From an uncultured Collinsella sp. (lineage in GTDB: Bacteria; Actinomycetota; Coriobacteriia; Coriobacteriales; Coriobacteriaceae), in contig CATYHY010000095.1 in NCBI GenBank assembly GCA_958407085.1, positions 1 to 5,750 on the forward strand: DNA of 5,750 nucleotides, written 5' to 3'. How positions within the stretch are numbered: position 1 is the first letter of the stretch; every line of letters starts with the position of its first letter. Under the pieces are notes generated by a model, which saw only the letters and a list, made by a program, of their open reading frames with translations, did no database searches and was not told the DNA's origin. This document shows, one piece after another, positions 1 to 5,750 of the stretch. Both the position numbers and the translations under genes were made by a program.

Positions 1-70
1 GCGTTTTGATGGTTCGGATCGGATTGTCTCGACATGTGTCCGACTGAACATTTCTTTGTCCTATCTCATA

Positions 71-76
71 AGGAGG
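71..76 (+). promoter_or_regulatory. Ribosome binding site of oppA
   Basis: AGGAGG lies five bases before the ATG at 82 and is a near-perfect match to the anti-Shine-Dalgarno sequence. It decides the start of oppA: the longer in-frame reading from the ATG at 34 has no comparable site in front of it and would read through this one. That extension also contains a CTA leucine codon (61-63), a type avoided in the gene itself. Confidence 0.9.
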
Positions 77-81
77 ATGGC

Positions 82-1758
82 ATGGCTGATTCTATGTTCC
101 ACCAGCCCGTTATGGGTCGTCGCGCCTTTGTTGGCGGCACCCTTGCTGCGAGCTCCATGGCTTTTCTTGCCGCATGTGGCAAGAAGGGCGGCGACGCTTC
201 CGGTTCTGAGTCCGGTTCGACGCTGAACTTCTACATCAACAACCCGGTCTGCATCGACCCCTACAACGTCCAGGAGGACCAGGGTACTCAGGTCGAGTAT
301 CAGCTCTTTGACGCTCTGACCTCTTACGACGCCGAGAAGGGCGAGATCGTTCCGCTGGCTTGCGAGTCCTTTGAGTCCAACGACGACGCCACCGAGTTTA
401 CCTTCAAGATCAAGAAGGCCAAGTTCCACAACGGTGACGACGTTACCTCTAAGTCCTTCAAGCTCGGTTGGGAGCGTCTGGTCAACACCAAGTCGGCCAT
501 CGCTACCGAGTATGGCCCTTCCGAGGTCTCCTATCACCTTTCCATGGTCGAGGGCTATGACGATCTGCTTGCCGGTAACGCCACCGAGCTCAGCGGTGTT
601 ACGTGCCCTGACGATGAGACCCTCGTCGTCAAGCTGTCTTCCGCTTACGCCGACTTCCCCTTCGTCGCCTCTCACCCGGCTCTGGCCCCGGTTCCCGAGT
701 GCGCCGAGTCCGATGTCAAGAGCTTCTACCTTGCCCCGGTCGGTAACGGCCCGTTCATGATGGACGGCAAGTGGGAGGATGGCCAGGAGATCAACGTCAA
801 GAAGTTCGACGATTACTATGGCGACAAGGTCAAGATCGATGGCATCCACTTCCAGGTCATCAAGGACATGGAGACCGCTTACAAGGAGTTCCAGGCCGGT
901 AACCTCGATGTCTGCGACGTTCCCGTCGCTCAGATCGATGCCGCCAAGAAGGATCGCGGCGTGTCCAAGGACGGCTACACCATGGGTGACGGCGAGCGCA
1001 TGCTGCTCGGCGCCGAGCCTTCCACCTACTACCTGACCTGCAACAACACGGCCGAGCCGTTCAACAACGCTGACCTGCGTAGGGGTATCTCCCTGGCCAT
1101 TAACCGTGAGGCCATCTGCAAGACCATCTTCAAGGGTACCCGTACCCCCGCCGACGGCATTGTTCCTCCGGGCATCGATGGCTACAAGGAGGGCGCATGG
1201 GAGTTCTGCGCCTACGACGTCGACAAGGCTAACGAGTACCTCGACAAGGTTGCTCCTGCCGGTGCCAACGGTGACCGTGGCATTAGTGTGACCCTTTCCT
1301 ACAACCAGGACGGTGGCCACAAGGAGATCATGGAGTCCATCATCGGCGACCTCGCCAAGGTTGGCGTTACCGCTGTCTCCGATACCCCCGAGTGGTCTGC
1401 CCTGCTCGAGCAGTATCAGAACTTCAACTATCAGTTCGGTCGTCTGGGCTGGATTGCCGACTACCCGATTATGGACAACTTCCTGTATCCGCTGTTCCAC
1501 TCCGACTCCCTCGGTGGCGACAACCGCTCTGGTTACAACAACCCCGAGTTCGACGCCAAGGTCGACGAGGCTCGCACTACGGTTGACGACAAGGAGCGCG
1601 TCGCTAAGATGCAGGAGGCCGATGCAATGGTCGCTGCCGACTGCCCGGTCATCCCGGTGATGTTCTACACGCACACCATCGCCGGCTCCGATCGCATCAA
1701 GCACCTCTATGTCGATCCGCAGAAGCACGCCGATCTGGGTACCGCTGAGCTCGCTTAA
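82..1758 (+). CDS. oppA: Peptide-binding lipoprotein of an oligopeptide ABC importer (OppA type, SBP family 5)
   Basis: A 558-residue extracytoplasmic solute-binding protein that captures peptides and delivers them to the OppBC permease. The N-terminus shows a twin-arginine pair (GRRAF, residues 12-16), a hydrophobic stretch at about 17-31 and a lipobox LAAC ending at Cys32. It is therefore probably exported by Tat, cut before Cys32 and lipid-anchored. A short Gly/Ser/Lys linker (33-46) follows. Family-5 features include FHNGDDVTSKSFKLGWER (115-132), VGNGPFMMDGKW (220-231), a DLRRGISLAINREAI region (331-345) and YNNPEFDAKVDEA (485-497). The length is normal for the family. The start at 82 is chosen for the AGGAGG at 71-76. 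The mature part holds nine further cysteines, many for an exported protein. All 34 lysines appear to use AAG, suggesting high expression. It is the first gene of the operon. Peptide specificity cannot be read from sequence, so a DppA- or AppA-like role is possible. Confidence 0.95.
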   Translation: MADSMFHQPVMGRRAFVGGTLAASSMAFLAACGKKGGDASGSESGSTLNFYINNPVCIDPYNVQEDQGTQVEYQLFDALTSYDAEKGEIVPLACESFESNDDATEFTFKIKKAKFHNGDDVTSKSFKLGWERLVNTKSAIATEYGPSEVSYHLSMVEGYDDLLAGNATELSGVTCPDDETLVVKLSSAYADFPFVASHPALAPVPECAESDVKSFYLAPVGNGPFMMDGKWEDGQEINVKKFDDYYGDKVKIDGIHFQVIKDMETAYKEFQAGNLDVCDVPVAQIDAAKKDRGVSKDGYTMGDGERMLLGAEPSTYYLTCNNTAEPFNNADLRRGISLAINREAICKTIFKGTRTPADGIVPPGIDGYKEGAWEFCAYDVDKANEYLDKVAPAGANGDRGISVTLSYNQDGGHKEIMESIIGDLAKVGVTAVSDTPEWSALLEQYQNFNYQFGRLGWIADYPIMDNFLYPLFHSDSLGGDNRSGYNNPEFDAKVDEARTTVDDKERVAKMQEADAMVAADCPVIPVMFYTHTIAGSDRIKHLYVDPQKHADLGTAELA

Positions 1759-1773
1759 GAGTTTGCAGCTTCC

Positions 1774-1840
1774 GTGAGGGTCAAGTATTTACGTAGACCT
1801 CATGGGAAACATACAGTTCTCCCTAACCTGGGGTAAACTG
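1774..1840 (+). promoter_or_regulatory. Tandem, partly competing inverted repeats after oppA
   Basis: Three imperfect inverted repeats occur in the first half of the oppA-oppB spacer. TGAGGGTC (1775-1782) can pair with GACCTCA (1796-1802) with one bulged G. GGGAAAC (1804-1810) can pair with GTTCTCCC (1816-1823) with one bulged C and a five-base loop. CAGTT (1814-1818) can pair with AACTG (1836-1840), extended inward by CCC (1821-1823) with GGG (1831-1833). The second and third share bases 1816-1823, so they exclude each other. The pairings are seen in the sequence. Any role in RNA stability or attenuation is inference, and short imperfect stems of this kind can arise by chance. Confidence 0.35.
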
Positions 1841-1854
1841 GCTGATGGTAATTT

Positions 1855-1884
1855 TGGGATGCCGGTCTGGCGATCGGCATCCCA
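1855..1884 (+). terminator. Strong stem-loop between oppA and oppB (leaky terminator or 3'-end protector)
   Basis: A perfect 10-bp stem pairs TGGGATGCCG (1855-1864) with CGGCATCCCA (1875-1884) around a ten-base loop. Only TTTAGG follows, so the U-tract is too short for an efficient intrinsic terminator. Such hairpins directly after a binding-protein gene are known in other ABC importer operons. There they lower downstream transcription or protect the upstream mRNA from 3' exonucleases, giving more binding protein than permease. That role is likely here but inferred. The hairpin has no T-run in the minus orientation either, so it is not a terminator for the opposite strand. Confidence 0.6.
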
Positions 1885-1894
1885 TTTAGGTTAA

Positions 1895-1910
1895 TCCCTA
1901 GATAGGGGAG
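1895..1910 (+). promoter_or_regulatory. Ribosome binding site of oppB within a small hairpin
   Basis: GGGGAG (1905-1910) sits four bases before the ATG at 1915, a rather tight spacing. CCCT (1896-1899) can pair with AGGG (1904-1907) across the loop AGAT, with a possible T-G pair at 1895 and 1908. This could partly hide the ribosome binding site. The stem is only four to five base pairs, so it would be weak. Confidence 0.55.
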
Positions 1911-1914
1911 TGGT

Positions 1915-2952
1915 ATGGGTAAGTACATCGTTAAACGTGTGCTTCAGTTCATCCCGGTGTTTTTGGGCGTTACGCTGATTCTGTTCGCCCTCCAGAATAT
2001 CGTGCCGGGAGATCCGATCAAGCTGATCGGTGGAGACAAGGCTCTGTCCCCCGAGGTGGAGCTTCAGCTTCGCGTTCGCTATCACCTGGTCCAGACGGAC
2101 GAGGACGGCAACGCGATCCTTGACGAGAACGGCGACCCCGTTCAAACGTCGCTCGTGGACCGTTACTTGTATTACATGAACGGCCTGCTTCATGGCGATC
2201 TGGGCAATTCGTATCAGCGCAAGCTGCCGGTTACGGAAATTTTTGCCCAGAAGTATCCGTATACGGTCAAACTTGCCGCGTGCGCCATCGTGCTCGAGGC
2301 AATCATGGGTATCGGTGCGGGTATCATTTCGGCGGTAAAGCGTTATTCCTTCTGGGATATTTTGGTAACGCTCACCACGTCGATCCTCGTTGCGGTCCCG
2401 GCCTTCTGGCTCGGTATGTTGCTGCAGCTGTTCTTTGGCGTCATCCTCAAGGACGCTACGGGCGGTGCAATCTCCATGCCGATCTCGGGTGCCGGCGGTT
2501 CCAGCTCTCAGTATCAGGATTGGATGCACTATGTGCTTCCGACCATTACGCTGGCTTCGGTTTCGACCGCTTATGCCGCCCGCATTATGCGCTCGCAGCT
2601 GCTTGACGTCATGAACCAGGATTACATCCGTACGGCAAAGGCCAAGGGTCTCTCCAATCGCGCGATCATCGTCAAGCATGCGCTTAAGAATGCACTCATC
2701 CCCGTCGTTACCTATATTGGTGTCGACTTTGGTGGCATGCTTTCGGGCGCCATCCTGACCGAGACGGTTTTTAACTGGCCCGGTATCGGCTATGAGGTCT
2801 ATCGCGCCATTAGCATGCGTGACTGGCCCATCGTTATGGGCGGCGTTACGCTCATCGTCGTCGTCGTCATGGTGATTAACCTGCTCGTCGACATTAGCTA
2901 TGCATTCCTCGACCCGCGCATCCGCCTTGGCGGTCCGTCGGATAAGGCCTAA
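1915..2952 (+). CDS. oppB: Oligopeptide ABC importer permease subunit (OppB/DppB type)
   Basis: A 345-residue integral membrane protein forming one half of the peptide channel with OppC. It begins MGKYIVKRVLQFIPVF, the standard start of this family, with the first membrane segment at about 9-29. Further hydrophobic segments lie at about 117-139, 149-176, 204-222, 262-284 and 306-327, giving six in all. The extracytoplasmic part before the second segment contains NGLLHGDLGNSY (89-100), a family hallmark. The cytoplasmic EAA loop that docks on an ATPase subunit is at about 236-265 (DYIRTAKAKG, then ALIPV). The C-terminus YAFLDPRIRL (329-338) is also typical. An acidic stretch at 61-79 looks like an insertion relative to the usual short linker. 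The gene follows oppA after a structured 156-base gap and uses AAA and GAA codons that oppA avoids. Opp and Dpp permeases cannot be separated with certainty by eye. Confidence 0.95.
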   Translation: MGKYIVKRVLQFIPVFLGVTLILFALQNIVPGDPIKLIGGDKALSPEVELQLRVRYHLVQTDEDGNAILDENGDPVQTSLVDRYLYYMNGLLHGDLGNSYQRKLPVTEIFAQKYPYTVKLAACAIVLEAIMGIGAGIISAVKRYSFWDILVTLTTSILVAVPAFWLGMLLQLFFGVILKDATGGAISMPISGAGGSSSQYQDWMHYVLPTITLASVSTAYAARIMRSQLLDVMNQDYIRTAKAKGLSNRAIIVKHALKNALIPVVTYIGVDFGGMLSGAILTETVFNWPGIGYEVYRAISMRDWPIVMGGVTLIVVVVMVINLLVDISYAFLDPRIRLGGPSDKA

Positions 2953-2966
2953 GGGAGGTACGTCTC

Positions 2967-3902
2967 ATGCAGGAAACTGATTCTCAGTCTCAGGAGCAGG
3001 CTACCGCCACCAAGGCCGCATCTGCTCCCGCCAAGTCCCGCACGCTGTGGGGTGACGCTTTTAAGCGTCTTCGCAAGAACAAGCTCGCCGTTATCGGTGT
3101 CTGCTGGATCATCATCGTCGTTTTGGTTGCCCTGACCGCAGATCTGTGGGCTAAGCCCTGGCTCGGTTCGCCGACGGCTTCCGACTCGACCACCATGGCC
3201 GAGACGTCGCTGTTGGCTCCGTGTGCAGAGCACCCGTTTGGCACCGACGCCCTTGGTCGCGACATTCTCGTCCGCGTTATCTACGGTGCACGCGTTTCGC
3301 TGTCCGTCGGCATTATGGCCACCGCGATCTCCACGGTGATCGGTCTGGTCATGGGTGCTCTGGCCGGTTTCTACGGCGGGATCTGGGATACGATCATCAT
3401 GCGCTGTGCGGACATCTTCCTGGCGTTCCCGTACGTGCTGTTCGTTGTCGCCATGATCGCCGTTATCGGCCGTGGTCTTCAGAACGTCTTTATCGCCATC
3501 GGTATTCTCGGCTGGCCTTCGATTGCGCGCGTCTTCCGCTCTGCAATCTTGACGGTCAAAGAAAACGACTATGTTGACGCTGCGCGCGCGATGGGTGCAT
3601 CTGATGCTCGTATCGTAGTGCGTCACATCTTCCCGAACTCCGTCGCCTCCATCGTGGTCTACGCGACCATGAACATTGGTGGCGCCATTCTGACCGAGTC
3701 CGCTCTGTCCTTCCTCGGCATGGGCGTTATTCCGCCTACGCCTTCGTGGGGCTCCATGATTCAGGACGGTCAGCAGTATCTTCTGACTGCTCCCTGGATG
3801 ATGATCATGCCCGGTCTGGCAATTCTCTCGACGGTGCTCGCCTTCACCCTGCTGGGTGACGGTCTGCGCGACGCCCTCGACGTCAAGATGAAGGACGCAT
3901 AA
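2967..3902 (+). CDS. oppC: Oligopeptide ABC importer permease subunit (OppC/DppC type)
   Basis: A 311-residue membrane protein that pairs with OppB to form the translocation pore. A polar N-terminal tail (1-25) precedes LWGDAFKRLRKNKLAVIG (27-44), the characteristic OppC N-terminal region leading into the first membrane segment at about 40-60. HPFGTDALGRDILVRVIYGARVS (89-111) is the family signature after that segment. Further hydrophobic segments lie at about 113-136, 148-168, 172-190, 226-248 and 277-299. The EAA loop for ATPase contact is at about 201-230 (DYVDAARAMGAS, then HIFPN). SFLGMG (248-253) and PSWGSMI (259-265) are typical C-terminal motifs. Translation starts at the ATG at 2967, eight bases after GGGAGG (2953-2958), and only 14 bases separate it from oppB. 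No residue looks missing. The Opp versus Dpp label rests on family resemblance only. Confidence 0.95.
   Translation: MQETDSQSQEQATATKAASAPAKSRTLWGDAFKRLRKNKLAVIGVCWIIIVVLVALTADLWAKPWLGSPTASDSTTMAETSLLAPCAEHPFGTDALGRDILVRVIYGARVSLSVGIMATAISTVIGLVMGALAGFYGGIWDTIIMRCADIFLAFPYVLFVVAMIAVIGRGLQNVFIAIGILGWPSIARVFRSAILTVKENDYVDAARAMGASDARIVVRHIFPNSVASIVVYATMNIGGAILTESALSFLGMGVIPPTPSWGSMIQDGQQYLLTAPWMMIMPGLAILSTVLAFTLLGDGLRDALDVKMKDA
3891..3895 (+). promoter_or_regulatory. Ribosome binding site of oppD inside the end of oppC
   Basis: AAGGA, nine bases before the ATG at 3905, lies in the last codons of oppC. The AAGG at 3901-3904 touches the ATG and is too close to serve. With only two bases between the oppC stop and the oppD start, ribosomes finishing oppC probably re-initiate at oppD. 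Confidence 0.55.
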
Positions 3903-3904
3903 GG

Positions 3905-4996
3905 ATGAAGAAGAACAAGAACTATGTGGACCTGAAGGACCAGCCGGTTCCCGAGGGCCAGCATCTGCTCGAGGTCGATGACCTTAAGATGTATTTCCAT
4001 ACCGAGGATGGTGTCGTTCGCGCTGTCGACGGTGTGTCCTACACGCTCGATCGCGGCGAGACCCTGGGTGTCGTCGGTGAGTCCGGCTCCGGTAAGTCCG
4101 TGACCGCCATGACCATCATGGGCCTCATCTCGATGCCTCCGGGAAAGATCGAGGGCGGCGACGTTCGCTATCGCGGTCGTTCTATCCTCGAGATGACCGA
4201 GGAAGAGATGCAGCACATTCGCGGAAACGACATCGCGATGATCTTCCAGGATCCTATGACCTCCTTGAACCCGGTCTATAAGATCGGCAAGCAGGTGGGC
4301 GAGGGCCTTCGTCTGCACCGTGGCTACTCCAAGCAGGAGGCGCTCAAGCGCGCTACCGAGCTTTTGGACCTCGTGGGTATCCCCGAGCCCGAGAAGCGCG
4401 TCAATGAGTATCCGCACCAGTTCTCCGGCGGTATGCGTCAGCGTGTCATGATCGCTATGGCTCTTGCCTGCGATCCCGATATCCTGATTGCCGACGAGCC
4501 CACGACGGCTCTGGACGTTACCATTCAGGCTCAGATTATCGAGCTCATGCAGGAAATGCAGGAGAAGAACGGCAACGCCATCATCATGATCACCCATGAC
4601 CTGGGCGTTGTCGCTGATATGGCCGACAAGATCATGGTTATGTACGCCGGCCGTCCCGTCGAGTTCGGTACTGCTGAGGAAATCTTCTACGAGAGCCGCC
4701 ACCCCTACACCTGGGGCCTTATCCGCTCCATCCCGGAGCAGGCCATCGATGAGAAGAAGCCGCTTACGCCGATTCATGGCAACCCGCCTTCGCTCATGAA
4801 CCTGCCCGAGGGCTGCGTGTTCTCTCCTCGCTGCCCCTATGCGACGGATAAGTGCCGCAAGCAGCGCCCCGAGCGTTTTGTTACCGAGTCTGGTCACTAT
4901 TCTGCGTGCCACTACGCTGGCGACCCCGAGTTCCTCAAGAACGCTCCTGTGACGTCCCGTACGCGCAAGGATTCCAAGAAGGGAGGCGAGGCGTAA
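3905..4996 (+). CDS. oppD: Oligopeptide ABC importer ATPase subunit (OppD/DppD type)
   Basis: A 363-residue cytoplasmic ATPase that powers import together with OppF. All nucleotide-binding motifs are intact: Walker A GESGSGKS (58-65), Q-loop glutamine 115 in FQDPMTSLNP, ABC signature SGGMRQR (174-180), Walker B ILIADEP (193-199) with catalytic Glu198, D-loop ALD (202-204) and switch histidine 231. After the ATPase core comes the C-terminal domain specific to peptide importers, marked by RHPYTWGLIRSIP (265-277) and NPPSLMNLPEGCVFSPRCP (293-311). Four cysteines at 304, 310, 317 and 335 form a CX5CX6CX17C pattern. In some characterised OppD/DppD proteins these hold a [4Fe-4S] cluster. The basic tail (about 350-360) is not conserved in any way I recognise. 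The gene starts two bases after oppC and its stop overlaps the oppF start by one base (TAATG), so translation is probably coupled on both sides. Confidence 0.96.
   Translation: MKKNKNYVDLKDQPVPEGQHLLEVDDLKMYFHTEDGVVRAVDGVSYTLDRGETLGVVGESGSGKSVTAMTIMGLISMPPGKIEGGDVRYRGRSILEMTEEEMQHIRGNDIAMIFQDPMTSLNPVYKIGKQVGEGLRLHRGYSKQEALKRATELLDLVGIPEPEKRVNEYPHQFSGGMRQRVMIAMALACDPDILIADEPTTALDVTIQAQIIELMQEMQEKNGNAIIMITHDLGVVADMADKIMVMYAGRPVEFGTAEEIFYESRHPYTWGLIRSIPEQAIDEKKPLTPIHGNPPSLMNLPEGCVFSPRCPYATDKCRKQRPERFVTESGHYSACHYAGDPEFLKNAPVTSRTRKDSKKGGEA
4981..4986 (+). promoter_or_regulatory. Ribosome binding site of oppF inside the end of oppD
   Basis: GGGAGG lies nine bases before the ATG at 4996, within codons 360-361 of oppD. 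This strong site supports the start of oppF, whose first base is the last base of the oppD stop codon. Confidence 0.85.
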
Positions 4997-5750
4997 TGGC
5001 AGATACCAACGAGCGTACTCCGCTGCTGAAGGTCGAGCACCTCTCTAAGGAGTTCCCCGCTGAGTCCGGCATGTTCGCCAAGCGCTTCTCCAAGCGTGTC
5101 GTCTCTGCTGTAAATGACATCTCTTTTGAGATTTATCCTGGCGAGACCTTCGGTCTGGTTGGCGAGTCTGGTTGCGGTAAGTCCACCACGGGCCGTACTA
5201 TCATGCGCCTGACCAAGCCGACCGCCGGTAAGGTGTTCTTCCAGGGTAAAGATGTTGCCGAGATGAGCAAGCATGAGATCAAGGACATGCGTCGCGAGAT
5301 GCAGTTTATCTTCCAAGATCCTTATGCTTCGCTCAACCCTCGTATGACCATCGGTGAGATCGTCTCCGAGCCCATGACCATTCACGGCGTGGGCACCAAG
5401 GAGGAGCGCATTGAGCGCGTCCGCGAGCTTCTCGACGTTGTCGGACTGAACCCCGAGCACATCAACCGTTATCCTCATGAGTTCTCCGGCGGTCAGCGTC
5501 AGCGTGTCGGCATCGCCCGCGCGTTCGCTTTGAAGCCCAAGCTGATCATCTGCGACGAGCCGGTTTCCGCTTTGGATGTGTCCATTCAGGCCCAGGTTCT
5601 GAACCTGCTCAAGGAACTTCAGGACAAGTTCGGTACCGCGTATCTGTTTATCGCTCACGACCTGTCCGTCGTGCAGCACATTTCCGATCGCGTTGCCGTT
5701 ATGTATCTGGGTAAGATGGTTGAGGTTTCGGACTGGAAGACGCTCTACAG
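4996..5750 (+). CDS. oppF: Oligopeptide ABC importer ATPase subunit (OppF/DppF type), cut by the window edge
   Basis: The second cytoplasmic ATPase of the importer, partner of OppD. I translated it from the ATG at 4996: the frame stays open for 251 codons plus two bases and leaves the window, so only the end is missing. Visible motifs are Walker A GESGCGKST (56-64), Q-loop glutamine 107 in FQDPYASLNP, signature SGGQRQR (164-170), Walker B LIICDEP (183-189) with catalytic Glu188, SALD (191-194) and switch histidine 221. The longer segment FAKRFSKRVVSAVNDISF (27-44), between the first strand and Walker A, is typical of OppF and separates it from OppD. Family members are usually somewhat over 300 residues, so the missing part should carry the short C-terminal peptide-importer domain. 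The ATG overlaps the oppD stop by one base and is preceded by GGGAGG. Confidence 0.95.
   Translation, partial: MADTNERTPLLKVEHLSKEFPAESGMFAKRFSKRVVSAVNDISFEIYPGETFGLVGESGCGKSTTGRTIMRLTKPTAGKVFFQGKDVAEMSKHEIKDMRREMQFIFQDPYASLNPRMTIGEIVSEPMTIHGVGTKEERIERVRELLDVVGLNPEHINRYPHEFSGGQRQRVGIARAFALKPKLIICDEPVSALDVSIQAQVLNLLKELQDKFGTAYLFIAHDLSVVQHISDRVAVMYLGKMVEVSDWKTLY

Noticed and set aside
1..70. A promoter for the operon.
   Set aside because: TTG-starting -35-like hexamers can be found near 6 and 25, but none has a convincing -10 box at proper spacing. The promoter may lie before the window.
34..81. A 16-residue N-terminal extension of OppA from the ATG at 34.
   Set aside because: It would run through the AGGAGG at 71-76, has no ribosome binding site of its own, contains a CTA codon avoided in the gene, and would place extra residues before a complete signal peptide.
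61..1728. A 555-codon open frame on the minus strand covering almost all of oppA, and similar long ones opposite oppB (1891-2679), oppC (2949-3626), oppD (3770-4912) and oppF (4912-5679).
   Set aside because: All five are in exact codon register with the sense gene, so a stop can appear only where the gene uses TTA, CTA or TCA. These codons are avoided here, so long antisense frames are expected. Their translations show no recognisable domain, and the sense genes are unambiguous.
1763..1791. An internal promoter for oppBCDF: TTGCAG (1763-1768), 17 bases, TATTTA (1786-1791).
   Set aside because: The -10 hexamer matches the consensus at only three positions and lacks the important final T. It also lies inside an inverted repeat, so it is too weak to annotate.
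2857..2868. A run of four GTC triplets in oppB.
   Set aside because: It encodes four valines of a membrane segment with the favoured codon. It is too short to suggest a slippage or phase-variation tract.
1..5750. A new defence, mobile or biosynthetic system hidden among the genes.
   Set aside because: Every substantial sense-strand gene belongs to one well-known importer with intact motifs. The only non-coding stretches are 81, 156, 14 and 2 bases, and nothing beyond local RNA structure is visible in them.

Overview
This window holds one oligopeptide-type ABC importer operon on the + strand, in the order oppA-oppB-oppC-oppD-oppF. The genes encode a lipid-anchored binding protein, two permease subunits and two ATPases. 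The first four genes are complete. oppF starts inside the window and runs off the right edge. I see no RNA gene, insertion sequence, CRISPR array, phage gene or sign of recent gene transfer, and no previously undescribed system.

The source is probably a moderately GC-rich Gram-positive bacterium. Reasons are a lipoprotein binding protein with a twin-arginine signal, strong purine-rich ribosome binding sites, and a marked preference for codons ending in C or G with avoidance of TTA, CTA and TCA. The general look recalls gut Coriobacteriia such as Collinsella. That is an impression from protein style and codon use, not a demonstrated assignment.

Layout: bases 1-81 are upstream sequence with an excellent ribosome binding site but no promoter I can defend. 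oppA occupies 82-1758. A 156-base gap (1759-1914) carries a strong 10-bp stem-loop at 1855-1884, preceded by weaker and partly competing inverted repeats. oppB (1915-2952), oppC (2967-3902), oppD (3905-4996) and oppF (4996 onward) are packed with gaps of 14 and 2 bases and a 1-base overlap, so they are probably translationally coupled.

The genes should work together as follows. OppA captures peptides at the outer face of the membrane and delivers them to the OppB/OppC channel. OppD and OppF hydrolyse ATP on the cytoplasmic side to drive uptake. The gap after oppA, together with oppA's stricter codon bias, fits the usual need for much more binding protein than translocator. The points most worth checking are the structured oppA-oppB spacer, the Tat-type lipoprotein signal and nine extra cysteines of OppA, an acidic insertion in OppB, and a four-cysteine motif in OppD that could hold an iron-sulfur cluster.
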